From contig CM042012.1 in NCBI GenBank assembly GCA_023525715.1, forward strand, positions 52,597,004 to 52,661,003: 64,000 bases of DNA. Direction: 5' to 3'. The translations under genes and the position numbers were made by a program. The stretch is from Cichorium intybus (taxonomy: Eukaryota > Streptophyta > Magnoliopsida > Asterales > Asteraceae). Positions within the stretch are counted from its first letter, which is position 1; the number at the start of each line of letters is the position of its first letter. Of the stretch, positions 36,840 through 50,030 are shown piece by piece. Below the pieces are notes generated by a model. That model did no database searches and was not told the DNA's origin. It worked only from the letters and a program-made list of their open reading frames with translations.

Positions 36840-37579
36840 TAAACCCTAAGTTCACATGCAACCTAATGAAGGATCTATGTTTTTCTATCTTATGAACATA
36901 TAACAAAATCCTAAGGCCAAAAATTATTTCTAAAGATCAAAACAAGAATTTACCAACCTTTTGGATCTTGTTCTTGAAGCTAGCAGCAAAGAGATCCTGC
37001 CTCAAATGAAGTCACACCCAAGCAAGGAGGAGAGAAAGCAGCAGAGTCTCTGGAGAGGATGAAGTTGGCGTAGGTTTTGGGGTGCCTAGGGGGTTCCTTT
37101 TATAGCCTCCTAGGGTTACAGCTGAAACCCTAGAGGAGCCTCCTTAATCGGCAAGCCTGTAGCCATTTGGACCAGATCTCCCAAACCCTAATTAGGGTTT
37201 CGCCAACCTAGGAGGATCCCTCCAGGGTGGTGCCATTTCTGGCCCCTGGCTACTAGTTTGGCAGTTATTCAACTATTGAATAAATACAAATCAGTCCCTG
37301 CACTTTTAATTAATCAATTTAATTGCTGAATTAAATCCAATTAATTCTAAATTAAATTCTAATTAATTAATATAGTTTCTAATTAATATATTAACACTTA
37401 AATATATTAATAAACTATTTATTTAATTCTATTGATTTATTATACAATTAATAAATCAACTTCTCTCTCTACTGAACTCGACATCAATCCTCCAGCTATG
37501 AGGGCAACCCAAATGGACTTTGCTTCAATTAACAAGATAAATACAATTATAAGTCATGGCTTAGACACCAAATCCAACA
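36840..37579 (-). repeat. 5' LTR of the copia element, remaining 740 bp
   Basis: It continues the LTR begun at 28225-28257 and ends AAATCCAACA at 37579, followed by AAAGG. It aligns along its length with 11306-12072 with about 4% differences. Confidence 0.88.
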
Positions 37580-40003
37580 AAAGGACAACCTGGCACAATG
37601 AAGGTGCAATACCACTCACCCTCACAACAATCCCATCCCTACCTGTATTGACTTTACCATCGAAGCATACTTCTAAGACCCCCTCCCCGAGTATGACTTA
37701 CAATTTTCTATAGTTTCAGGTTCTATCTTCCTTACTGACTTACATCATCTAATTGAAGGTTGATGTCCCTTAGCCATCTCGTCGGAACAAACTTCATCAG
37801 TAATGAAATAGGCAAGAGTGTGCCTCCTTGAGGTTTATTATAATATAATGACCTCTAAAGTGTAGAGTCTATCAATACATATCAAAAACATATACACTAC
37901 TAATAACAATGTTCACTGAGATTTTCTATTACATAATGCAACCATGGTTTTGTTAGTGGCGTAATATTGGAGGTAAGGAACTTAAACATATATAATAATG
38001 TAACTATATTTTACCATTTTACATGAGGATATCAAGTGTTCTCTTTGTTGCACAACTTCAAAAGCCAATTATCCCGTATGCTAAGAAGGTTGTTAGAAAG
38101 AGGATTCACAAGTCTGCAACATGAAGGGTATACTCGACCGAAACCAACAACTATCAAGTGAACGAGCACAAGAAGAATGGTATCGTCAACCTACAGGAGA
38201 ACATGTACCTGTAAGAAAAGGCAATATATAAGTGTACAATGTGGTCACTTGATATTGGCTTTCAAATACCTAAGATTTATACATTACAATAACCTATTCG
38301 ATACTTTTTAACAAATGAGGTGTATTGAGCTAAATAAATAGAGGTTGCGCATCTTGTGCAAGCTCCCGTTGAATATAAACAACCATATGAATTGATTCAA
38401 GTTTTACCACAACTGGTAGATGAAGGCCAATATGGACGTTTATAAATACATAATCATATCTTATGCTAATGGGAGGGTTCAATAATCAAAAATTATAATC
38501 GTTGCCGATAGATGGGACTTACATGCCCATCTTCGTTCCCAATCGATATGGTAAAGTTATAATTATCAAAAGGAAGTAAGTCTATGTCTTAGGTGAATAT
38601 TAGTCAGACACATAGTCAACAATATCCTACATTTGATTTAAGTAACCCTTATAATTTTATGTTTGTCGGTTACAATGCTATTTGGCGTTCACAAACTGAA
38701 CATGTTGTGCTATTCATTTAAATATATATCATACTTCAATGAACATGCTCCTCATTTGAATAAGAAATTATAAAACATTTAAATACCAAAAGTTTAATGT
38801 TGTCATAATGAAATATAACAAAATACAATACATCCTAAACTCTAAATCCTAAACCTTAATGGACTAAGTGCCGCTTAATGAAGTAATGTTAGTGCTTCTT
38901 CCTCTAAAAAACGTAAGCCATCACCCATGACTTTTATGCACCGACACTATGGCTCGTTTGATATGTAACCTAAACCATGATGCCTATATAAGCTCTCATA
39001 GTTTATGAATGAACACCAAGGACTATGACCAAGAAAACCGAAACAATTACCATTAACACAACGAAATTTCCATATTTGTTTCTTGATAAGCAACGACTTT
39101 TTCAAATTTCTTACACTTCTACTCTAAGAAGCAACCTTTATTAAAAAAAAACAAACAATGTTGCTAAATATACACTCCATATACATCCCTTAACATAACT
39201 GAAACTATTTTCAACTACTCCTATCTAATTTTTCCTGAAAACAATGCGATCTCAACGAATAAAAAAAAGTTGACTTTGAATATATGTGTATATCAAGTAA
39301 AATGGGATGTTTGTTTAGTCATTCCCAAAACAAATGATTTACTTTAACTAACCCGCGTTAGACTTTAACTAACCCGTGTTAGGTCCGGAAATTGAAGAAC
39401 ATCTCCAAGTAAACATTTCGACCTTTAAAAAACCAGAAAACCTAATAACATTACTCTTTTTCACGTCAACGTATGAAGTTTAACAAGGCAAACATACGTA
39501 ACGTTTTATCATGTAAAAAGTGAAAAAGAACATATATGTTTGTGTCTGGAATCCAGAATCCGATGATCACATCCGGAATCCTGATCATGCCAGGAATATC
39601 TTATGTGGAATCCGGGATCCAATGATTATGTCTACAATACATGTTTAATCCTAATTCTAACAAAAAAAATACAAAAAGAGAGAAAAAAAAAATTCTATTT
39701 CAAATATTCTTGATACAAATGAAATATTTAGACTTAATATACCTCTTTATTCCTGAATACCTCATTACAAAATATGTTCTCATTTCGACTCACATAAAAT
39801 ATTAGTCATAACCGATAAAATCCATATAACTTTATGGGATTTTTGTCAACATCCCTAAATTATTTATCGTTGATATATAAATAAGTATTTAAACATATAA
39901 CCAAAAATAAAATAGAATGAGATATATGCAGACTGAAGAAAAAAAGAGATAAAGGAGAGATTGTAATCAGACGCCAACTTTGGTTCTTCTCTCTATTCCT
40001 TTC
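37580..40003. other. Intergenic spacer upstream of the E2 gene
   Basis: About 2.4 kb of AT-rich sequence without a convincing open frame, RNA gene or complete transposon. Small features are a tandem pair of TTAACTAACCCGCGTTAG-like words (39345-39385) and a cluster of GGAATCC/GGATTCC words (39550-39620). The last few hundred bases should hold the E2 promoter. Confidence 0.5.
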
Positions 40004-40015
40004 CTTTATATACAC
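40004..40015 (+). promoter_or_regulatory. Probable TATA box of the E2 gene
   Basis: CTTTATATACAC lies about 110 bp before the ATG at 40120, preceded by a pyrimidine-rich stretch. This spacing would give an 80-nt leader if transcription starts about 30 bp downstream. Confidence 0.5.
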
Positions 40016-40119
40016 ATCTCAACGCTTTCTAGAGAACTGTGTCGGTTTATCAATCACAGTGCTTATAATCAGTAATCCCCTTCTCGAATCGCCCTCTAGA
40101 ACCTTCTTGCATCCAATCC

Positions 40120-41467
40120 ATGGCGTCTCCATCTCAAGCAAGTCTCCTTCTCCAGAAACAGCTGAAAGGTCTCACCGTCTTTTCGATTCTAGGGTTTTAA
40201 TTTCGATTTACTTTAACTTGCTGTGATTCTTTATTTCTTTCTATCATGATCCGTGACTTATTTTGCAGATCTCTGTAAAAACCCGGTTGATGGATTCTCG
40301 GCCGGTCTTGTTAGTGAAAGCAATCTATTCGAATGGAGTGTCACCATTATCGGGCCGCCTGATACGTTATAGTGAGTTATTCTACTGTTTTCTTGTTCGA
40401 ATATTGAACCTATACCTTCCATATAAAGTTTCGGAGCTTGATTATATGAAATTGGGGCTGATAAGGTCCCTCAGTTGTTCTTGTCATAATTTATTCGTAT
40501 GTTTTGCTCTGTTTATCGATTTAATTGGGTCTATTCGAGGGTTTTAAGTAGTTAGATTTGTACTACAACACCAAATAACCAATCATGGTGCATTCTTTTG
40601 GGTTTACATCTCACAATTTTCTTGATCGAAATAACTTGAAAACTGAGTAATCTCAAAGCCAGTTACAATATAGTTTTCTTTTGGGGCAAAAGATAGCCAG
40701 ATTCTTGATCAGTTATCGAATTGCAATCATCTATTCTAATTAACTCGCCATGTTATGCTATTGATCAATGTTTTTGGGTTCATTGTTTCAGTGATGGAGG
40801 TTTCTTTAATGCTATAATGACCTTCCCACAAAATTATCCAAACAGCCCTCCAACTGTGAGATTTACATCAGAAGTTTGGCATCCAAATGGTGAGTAACAA
40901 TAACAATAACAATAACAGTAACAAAAGACATTAATAATGGATGAAACATTTATAACTATATCAAGTAATACAATTACTTTTTGGTGTTTACAGTTTACCC
41001 TGATGGCAAGGTTTGCATTTCAATTCTACATCCCCCTGGTGATGATCCTAATGGCTATGAACTTGCAAGTGAACGCTGGACACCTGTTCATACGGTATGT
41101 CATTGACTAATTTCCAAAAATACCCTTGTGTTCTTATTAATAACTTCAACAAGAATAATGATCTAGGTCATTATACTTTATAAAATCTACTCAATTATCC
41201 ATTTAGTGTATTAAAAAACTTCATATAATTGCAGGTGGAGAGCATAGTGTTGAGCATTATATCGATGCTTTCAAGCCCTAATGATGAATCTCCTGCAAAT
41301 GTTGAAGCTGCGGTAAATGACCATATTGCCCTTGTGTTATTTGTTTCTTGAACATTGGGTTAAAATGTGTTTTTTTGGTGTGATTGCAGAAAGAATGGAG
41401 AGATAGAAGAGATGAATTCAGGAAGAAAGTGGGGCGATGTGTAAGGAAATCGCAAGAACTCATGTGA
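40120..41467 (+). CDS. UBC7-like: Ubiquitin-conjugating enzyme E2, UBC7/UBE2G1 type
   Basis: E2 enzyme that accepts ubiquitin from E1 on a cysteine and passes it to substrates with an E3. The UBE2G/UBC7 group is known for ER-associated degradation. Six exons with GT-AG introns give 168 residues: 40120-40168, 40269-40371, 40792-40889, 40994-41094, 41235-41312, 41390-41467. The UBC fold is complete: NLFEWSVTIIGPPDT, FPQNYPNSPPTVRF, WHPN, and the active-site segment VYPDGKVCISILHPPGDDP with catalytic Cys91 (codon 41014-41016). The acidic insertion after the cysteine (GDDPNGYELASERW) is diagnostic of the UBC7/UBE2G1 group. Length matches plant UBC7/13/14. The start is the first ATG in the first exon, followed by ASPSQASLLLQKQLK. 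No defects are seen, so it is probably functional. Which paralogue (UBC7, 13 or 14) cannot be decided. Confidence 0.95.
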
Positions 41468-42460
41468 TGTAATGACCATATTGCCCTTCCTGGCTGCTTC
41501 TTGCTTATTCACTCAGTGTGCCTAATTGGTGTGAGAAGCACTACTACTCACTTGTAGAATCGCCATTGCTATTGACATTTTATGTTTGTTATATTTTGGT
41601 TTTTGATTCCTTTTGAAATGAAATGGTTGCTTTGTTTTTACTCTTTTGTCATGTTTAAATTGGCTCTCAAATGTCATCTAAGGACTAGACCATTCTTTTG
41701 TTGCAAATTTTTCTCACTAGAAACGTGTCAATTGCTTGTTGTGTTTTACTAGTTTCATGATATTTATGCAACCTTTAGCAATCATCCATAGATCAATAGA
41801 AAAGATTAACAAATAATACATTGAATGTGATGTAGCACACATGAATGTTTACTTATAAAATTCAGAAAACCAAATTCACAAATGCAATTTGAAAAATAGC
41901 ACAACGTATGATTTAGGTATCAAAACTTCGGGAAATTTTTTTTCTAATGACAATTGCATATGGGTGAAAATTGTATGCAAAGTATTCAAGAAAAAATCGT
42001 TTAAAAGGTTAAAATGATAATTTTTTTTAATACAACACATCCGTTTAACAACCTTGTCAAATAACATGTTTTCATTCAGAACCAAATTCATTAAGAGCCT
42101 TTGAACCATACAATGTTAAATCATTCAGATGATATCAAACCACCCCTTATTTCAGTCAAACTGCTAGTTTTACTCTATTTTTACTCGGATTAGGTTCTGT
42201 AAAATAAGTACATTTTGCAGAACAAGTTTAGGGTTTCACAAAATAGAATAGATTTTAATAGTCGTTGAGTCACCATGGTAGTATATCTACCTATTCAATC
42301 TGTTTACTCTACTTTTACCTGTATACTATTTTGAAAAATCGTAACATTTTTCAAAATGGGATTGATGATGAAATGCCATAATTCCTTGATTTTTACACTC
42401 TTGAAGTATGAAATTCCAAATGCAATACTCCTATGCAGGGTCAATGATTTCGAATGGTGG
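41468..42460. other. E2 3' UTR and AT-rich spacer
   Basis: The first 200 bp are T-rich and should hold the 3' UTR. No strong AATAAA is placed with confidence. The rest has no gene or recognised element. Confidence 0.4.
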
Positions 42461-44789
42461 TACTATAACATCCCTTATTTTAGGCTCGGTTTGAGAATAA
42501 CATTATACTTTTAAAAACCATCAACAAGAGTTCCAATGCAATAAACCTCCGAAATCCTTCTTTGATAAGCGTCTCTCGTCATAAGTGTCTTTACTACACT
42601 AATTAAGTTGAGTCACAAGTGACACACATCAAATTACATATGATAACAAACTGGATTGGGGGAGCCTAGTGAGTTACATATGATTTGACTCCATAATGTA
42701 TCATAACTACACATATGATATCAAATTGCATAACAAAATCAAATAGTTGCACATAGAAAACAAATAAATGAGTCATAGGTATAATTGTAAATAACTGAAG
42801 TATCCATTCTAGTGGATAATAGATTGTAAATGAAAATGAACGCAAATCACCCTCCCCAAGATAACTCACATTACTCCTACTACTATAAAAAACAGTATTG
42901 ATAACTACATGGTAGTAGGAGTACCTCAACATGTGAATGTGTGATATTCATTATGAGAGGATGAGTAAACTACTAAGAATATCAATACAATAAATAAAGA
43001 ATCCATTTATAGATAACTAGCCCGCAACGCCCCATCTTTTACACATTTAAAATGTAGTAAATCTCGAAACATCTATGACATGAAGTCATATCTTTCAATT
43101 TCTGGTCCCATAAAAAATATTTCCTTTTGAAAGTGATAGGCTTGCTTGGTAATTACAATTTTACATCGAATACAACCATAATGAAGCAAATTACATACAT
43201 ACAAAAACTAAATCCAGGTAGGAGTCCAACTACAAAAGCTTCAATTCTTCTAATCATCAAAAGTCTATCTTCTGGTAATCAACAAAAATGTTCTCTTTAA
43301 AGTACTACATACTTCTACTTCTCGGTACCAAAACCTAGATCATGGCATTAAATGGAATACATAAGACAAAATTGACTTGTGGGCTACATGAGTTTTTGAC
43401 ATGAAATCTCGTTAATACTTCATATAACTCTATTTTCATACAAACTAGAAGCAAATACTTTTACTATAAAACATTTCTCATAAATCTTTACTTCATACAA
43501 TAAGTAGTTCAAATTATGTTATAAGCTTTACTTGAAGATACAAGCTTTTCAAATATATCATAAACTATTCTTGAGCATAGATATTTCAAAATATACTCTA
43601 AGATTTTCTTGAAAACATAAACTTTCATTTAAAAACATATGTCATGACTAATTGCTATGTATGTCATGTATACCACATTCTAATGCAAGCTATCTGGCTA
43701 TCCCGATTCATTGTCTCAATTCATATATGTTTGTTATGTATTGATTCATTATTTTATTTTTGCTATTGATTAGGTAACAATTCATTATTCCATTAATAAC
43801 TTTCAGTTATGTATCGATTCGTTATTACGAGTCCTTGTCATAATAGTGACATCACTTATGGATATAGGAAGAGGAGATCAACCTATAGTGGCATCATTAA
43901 CTAAAACTATATTTCACGATGAGAGGTACAAATACCATTCTAATAGCTTCTTTTCTTATCTCGTTCTTGGGATATCATATGTCTAGAAAATTATAGTCAC
44001 AATATAATCCACATTCAATGTATGGATAAACACCACTTTTCTTGTATACCATTCAATCACATTCAAGTGCCATGATATGTATATACTTGTACATAAGCTA
44101 TGTCTAACTTGAAATACATTTATAAATATTTGTATAATATTATGACAAAATTAACTTGACTCATTAAGTGAGAGAACGTGTGATGCATGTTTATTGCTCA
44201 TAACTCATTGAAAACATACTAGCTATTATTTGAGAAGAATTCATAAGAACATATTGATACTCTTGGAAAGAGTTCATAAAGACATATAAACTACCCTTCA
44301 AAGGAGTTCTTAAATACAAATTAACTACTCTTGAAAAGAGTTCATAAAACATAAAACATTTAGCTACTTGAAAACATACTTGTTTGCTCTACAAAGAGTT
44401 AATAAAACATAAGTAATTAGTTTATTAATATTATTTATTATTGTATAAAGAGTTCATAAAACATCAGTTATCAATTTATTTCAAAACATACTCTACAACT
44501 CAACAAAGAGTTCATAAAACATAGGTTACTAACTTATTTCAAAATATACTTTACTACATAATAAAGAGTTCATAACACGTAAGTAATTTGATATGCCATG
44601 TACCCTATAGTGGAAAAAGTCATCATTCATCATTTACTGACCTTGAGAAGTTAGGTTAACTAACTTCACTTCTTTTCATTCCTTTACAATTGCCCCTAAA
44701 CTTGTCTAATGTTGTCCCAATACAATGGTTTGGGAATCTATAATATATCTCATTGCTGGTATACAACTCACGTCAACGTCCTCGTTGCT
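42461..44789. other. AT-rich spacer, possibly an old LTR
   Basis: The start (ctataacatcccttatttta near 42466) resembles the TGTAACRCCC start of the gypsy LTRs here, and at 42664 there is gagcctagtgagttac, similar to words in those LTRs. No partner end, duplication or internal region was found, so a solo or eroded LTR is only a suggestion. A tandem repeat occupies 44221-44590. Confidence 0.3.
44221..44590. repeat. Degenerate tandem repeat built on AAAGAGTTCATAAAAC
   Basis: Seven copies of the core AAAGAGTTCATAAAAC start near 44267, 44301, 44333, 44391, 44445, 44503 and 44561. The later spacing is 54-58 bp, with shorter (about 33 bp) spacing at the beginning. Between cores lie ACTTATTTCAAAATATACT-like words. 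It is noncoding. Confidence 0.75.
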
Positions 44790-45427
44790 GGAAATCTCTT
44801 TGCTATTCAATATCGTCAAACCAGGGAAATCATAGCAAAAGGCAAGCGTGAAAATGGTTTATATGTTTTATAACATAGACCATATGCTTTTGTTGCTGCT
44901 TTGACATCCAAGTGTGTTTGTGCTTCTTTCAAATTATGGCACCAATATCTTTTGATGTTATTCGTTCATCAAATTATTCAAGTTTGCTATCTATTTCATC
45001 AGTGTTACTAAAGCCCACAGTCGTTCGACGTGTCAACTTTTTAAAAGCAAGCACTTGTCTTCTCCTGTTAATGATAAACACGTGTCTCATGTTCTGGATG
45101 TTATGCACTGTGATTTGTGGGGATCGACTCTGGTCTATTCAATCTCAAATTCTCGTTATTATTTCATTTTTGTCGATGATTTTCTACTTTTACTTGAACA
45201 TATCACTTGCATGGTAAAAACGATTTTATATGATGTGCTGCTTCAGTCCTATACACATATACACAGTTTAAGGTGGTGTTTGTTTTTGAAGATGTAAATC
45301 TCAAATTCTCGTTATTATGTCATTTTTGTCGATGATTTTCTAATTTTACTTGAACATATCACTTGCATGGTAAAAACGATTTTATATGATGTGCTGCTTC
45401 AGTCCTATGCACATATACACAGTTTAA
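44790..45427 (+). pseudogene. Ty1/copia GAG-pre-integrase and integrase remnant
   Basis: Plus-strand sequence with stops and shifts that still shows copia words: AKGKRENGLYVL, ASFKLWHQ, SSPVNDKHVSHVLDVMHCDL, and NSRYYFIFVDDF of the integrase core. The same protein resumes at 49779. Positions 45141-45296 are duplicated in tandem at 45297-45452. The break to the right is the Harbinger-like insertion at 45428. Confidence 0.75.
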
Positions 45428-45452
45428 GGTGGTGTTTATTTTTAAAGATGTA
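45141..45452 (+). repeat. 156-bp tandem duplication spanning copia and the MITE end
   Basis: Two copies (45141-45296 and 45297-45452) differ at only a handful of bases. Each copy contains about 130 bp of copia integrase and the first 25 bp of the MITE that starts at 45428, so the first copy carries an orphan MITE end at 45272-45296. Confidence 0.85.
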
Positions 45453-46278
45453 AAATGTCTTTTGTCTTTTTCCATGTCTGTAGAATAAGATGTTGACCAA
45501 AAGTCTTTTTCCATGTCTTCGCTCTTCATAAAAAATGTTGTTTGTTTTTAACGTCTTCTTGAAATCATTCATTCTAACATCGGTTTTAGTTAAAATAAAT
45601 GGTGGGGGTGGGGTATGAGTAGGTAAGGGGTGGGGATGGGATGGTTGATGAGGTAAGCGAGTGTGTAGGATAGTGTAAGTGAGGTGGGTAAGGTTGGGGG
45701 TTGGTGGGTGGAGGTTTGTTGGGTAAGGATAAGGTAGGTATATGAGATGGGAGTGGGGGTGGACGGGGTGGGGGTGGTTGGTGGGGGTTGGGTAGGTGGG
45801 GTGGGGATGGGTTGATTGGGGGTAGGTGGTGGGGTAAGATATGGTAGGTAGGGTGAAGGTGGGGTGGGTAGGGGTAGGCCGTGTTATGGGGTAGAGGGTG
45901 GGTGGGCATGTGGTGGGTAAGGGTAGGGTGGGGTGGGTCGTTGAGTGATGTGGGAATGATGGGTGGGTAGAGGTGGGGGTGGGGTGGTGGGGTAAGGTAG
46001 GATAGGTAAGGTGGTGGATGGGGTGGGTACGGTTTGGTGGGTAGGGGTGGGTGGGCGTAGGGGTAAGGTGGGTAGGCATGGATAGGGTGGGGTGGGGTGA
46101 AGTGTATTTGAAAAGTTTCAAAAAGAGATTAAAAAAGCTAAAATCTATGTATTTTTTAAAAAGAGGTGAAAAAGTTTTTTTTAGATCTTTAGTCTTCCTG
46201 AAAAAAAAAATGGTCTTTTTGAAAAACATTTATCCTCCTACAGATACAAGACTTTTTTGAGAAAAAACAAATATTCCC
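45428..46278. mobile_element. Harbinger/Tourist-like MITE with G-rich core
   Basis: Flanked by TAA (45425-45427 and 46279-46281). Ends are imperfect inverted repeats GGTGGTGTTTATTTTT and GGGAATATTTGTTTTT (12 of 16 match). Inside both ends there are similar GTCTT...TCTGTAG words. A 3-bp TAA duplication and such ends fit PIF/Harbinger MITEs. The centre is a 500-bp G-rich minisatellite. No transposase is encoded. The short duplication makes the ends less certain than for the other elements. Confidence 0.5.
45600..46105 (+). repeat. G-rich minisatellite (GGGGTGGGTA-like)
   Basis: About 500 bp with strong strand bias: runs of 3-6 G separated by T, A or TA, almost no C. Units resemble GGTGGGGTAGGTA without a fixed period. 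The minus strand therefore has a long stop-free Pro/Thr-rich frame that is only a by-product of composition. Confidence 0.85.
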
Positions 46279-47518
46279 TAAATGTCTACTTAAAATTAAA
46301 TTATTGGACAAAATTTACTAAAAAAAAGGTGCAAACTTTAGAGTAAATTACACGAATGGTCCCTGTGGTTTGGATAATTTACGCGCTTGGTCTCTAATTT
46401 TTTTTAACTCGGACCATCCCTACTTTTTGATTTCATTGCGTGCTTAGTCCTGGATGGATGTAAAAAGACTGTTTTACCCTTAAAATTTTTTTTTTTAATT
46501 TTCATTATTTGTTTATTATTTTTTCAATTAAAAAAAAAAATAAAACTCCCAAATGAATCAATCGATCTCTCGCTTTCTTTTCTTCTTCTCCGTTCGTCCT
46601 CTTCTTCCCGTTCTGCCGTCTCAGTCAAGTCCACCGACAGCCAGAGAAAGGATCACCAATCGTCACGGTGAAGGGTTCTTTGTCGATCGAGTCTCACTGT
46701 GGCTATTTCCCAAAGCCGCCAGAGGATGCAATTTCTCAAATCACCCCGCTTCAGACCTTGAATCCCTTCAAACGGATGTGATGAACTCGATGTTGAAAAC
46801 GATCGAATGGAATTTGTGGATGTTTGATTTTTCATTCTGGGTGTGAAAGCATTGAAAACCAAGAGACGTCATGATAAAAGAAGTTTAGCCCCAAAATACC
46901 CTCCATCGTTTCCTTTCATTCTCTGTTTTCCTCTGTTTCTCTTGGTTTGGTATTCCTGTAGGTAGAGATACAAGGGTCCTGACTTGCAGATTTTCTGGTA
47001 GCATCACTGTGCAATGGTGATCTTGTATCAGCTATTTATTTTTTGATCAACACAGATAATTCTAAAATTCTGCTACTAAATCTGAATAATTAGTTGAGGA
47101 ATGGTGCTACTTTACAAGCATAATAGTGTGCAGGTTATGTTCAAGTGTTATACCAAGACTGAAGATTTGCAGATTTCTATCACTGAAGTCAAAGAGATGT
47201 CTAAATTTCTTTTATCATGGCGTCTCTATCACTTCGGTTATTTCACTGTTTGTGGTAACTTCGATTATTTCACTTGTTTTTCCAACCTGTCAGTGTAAGA
47301 AAGAAGAGTTCATGAAGAAAATTTGTGGATTTGAAGGAAATCAAGCTAGTTTGCCCTTCGTGTTCTTCGATAATCCCTTGTTCTTTGTTAATACTTTGAT
47401 TTTGCTTCCTATATATTGATTTTAGGGCTCTGGGTCAATGGTAGGGTTTGATGATTGATAAAGGCTTATCTTAAAAAAACTCCTCATAATGAATTTAGGA
47501 TGTCCTTTTTAATATTAC

Positions 47519-47523
<5 letters not shown>

Positions 47524-47587
<64 letters not shown>
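47524..47587. repeat. (TA)n microsatellite
   Basis: An uninterrupted TA run of about 64 bp immediately left of the hAT-like insert. Confidence 0.95.
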
Positions 47588-48561
<974 letters not shown>

Positions 48562-48868
48562 TTTATTTAATTTATTTACTTATTTTGATATTTATAATTT
48601 AAATAATTTTTTAACTTTTTGACGTTTAGTTCGAATATATTTTCTAATATGTTTTTTACGTTTTGTTCGTTTGCATTATTTAACGTTGTAATTTATTATT
48701 TTTCTAATTTTTGACGTACTAATTTTCTAATTTTTGACGTTTTGTTTGAATACATTTTTATAGTTTTGTACTTTTATATTATCAAATGTTGTAATATAGT
48801 GTTGTTCTAATTATTCTAATCGGGCTATTTTTTGCATAAATGAAGATAATAAATACAATATATATATA

Positions 48869-49205
48869 AACCGGAACCGATTAACCAAATCGAATAAATC
48901 TAAACCGATTAACCAAACCGAATAAACCGAAACCGATTAACCAAATCGAATAAACCAAAACCGATTTAGCCGAACCTTATTTGGTTTGGTTAAATTAGAC
49001 CGAAATCGCTTACTAAACCGAATAAATCGAAACAAATTAAACTAAAATCGATTTAACCGAACATTATTTGGTTTGGTTAAATTAAAACGAAATCAATTTA
49101 ACAAAACTGAATAAACCGAAACCGATTTAATCGAACGTTATTTGGTTTGGTTATGATTAATTTGGAAAAATTAAAAAAACCGACTTAACCGAAACCCGAT
49201 TTAAT
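48869..49205. repeat. AACCGATTAACCAAA tandem repeat
   Basis: Degenerate repeats of an approximately 22-bp unit AACCGATTAACCAAAYCGAA. A higher-order unit of about 105 bp contains TTATTTGGTTTGGTTAAATTA three times (about 48980, 49065, 49140). It ends just before the next TA tract. Confidence 0.8.
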
Positions 49206-49214
49206 CGACCAAAT

Positions 49215-49332
<118 letters not shown>

Positions 49333-49778
49333 AAAACTAATATTAAAAATTAAAAACCCTAATTGATTGGACATATAAATCATATGATCATAATGAAGGG
49401 GTTTTTTTACCAATACCCTTGATAAATCGGTAGATGGTGGAAGTAGGAAGGCGGTTATTGAAGGAGGAAGAAAGACGACGTTAGTTCCAATCGAGGCGGT
49501 GGTTCATGAGGGGTCGATTTCAGTGATAACATAAAGAAGGATGAGAGAGAGAGTGGCTGATTGGGTGTGAGGATTTTTTTTTAATTAAAAAAATTAACAA
49601 AGAAAATTAAAAAAAATATAATTTTAAGGGTAAATCTGTCTTTTTACATCCATCAGGGACCAAACGTGTAATAAAATCAAACAGTAAGGATGGTCCGAGT
49701 TAAGAAAAAAAGTTAGGAACCAAATACGTAAATTACCCAAAACACGGAGACCATTCGTGTAAATTACTCCAAACTTTA

Positions 49779-50030
49779 TTTAAAGAAAGAACATCCATCC
49801 CTAAGGATCTTTGACCCTACATTCCATCTCCAAATGGTATGGTGGAACATATGCTACTCCATGCTCACACTCCTGCAAATCTATGGGTCAAAGCTTTTTT
49901 ACATATGTTGTAACAAAAAAAAAAATCGATTGCCTTTCATTAGTGCTAGCTTAAATCACCATTTGAATTGTTGTTTAAAAGCTAATCGAATTATGCGAAT
50001 TTTCATCCATTCCCTTGTCTACTGGACTAA
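49779..50030 (+). pseudogene. Ty1/copia integrase C-terminal remnant
   Basis: Continues the copia integrase interrupted at 45427. Frames on the plus strand show a VEHMLLHAHTPANLW-type segment followed by NRLPF and SPFELLF-like words, the usual end of the integrase core. Several stops and shifts make it a fossil. It begins after the second CAAACTTTA of the Mutator-like insertion. Confidence 0.65.

Larger units (their letters stand above)
11306..37579 (-). mobile_element. Ty1/copia LTR retrotransposon broken by four nested insertions
   Basis: A 767-bp LTR (11306-12072) and its partner (28225-28257 continued at 36840-37579) bound a minus-strand copia element. The order is gag, protease, integrase, RT, RNase H. 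A tRNA-Met primer site lies at 28212-28223 and a polypurine tract at 12073-12090. Flanking bases are AAAAG on the left and AAAGG on the right, an imperfect duplication that fits loss of one A. Inserts are a solo LTR (15695-16459), a hAT-type MITE (16867-17271), gypsy element A (17385-26204) and gypsy element B (28258-36839). Without them the element is about 7.7 kb. The LTRs differ at roughly 4% of sites by eye, so it is older than the nested elements. Confidence 0.9.

Noticed and set aside
44221..44590. CRISPR-like array (regular repeats with spacers)
   Set aside because: Repeats are degenerate, spacers are also repeated, and the DNA is a plant nuclear genome.
45405..46229. 274-codon Pro/Thr/His-rich minus-strand frame
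   Set aside because: It is the complement of the G-rich minisatellite; stop-free only because of composition, with no domain and no conserved context.
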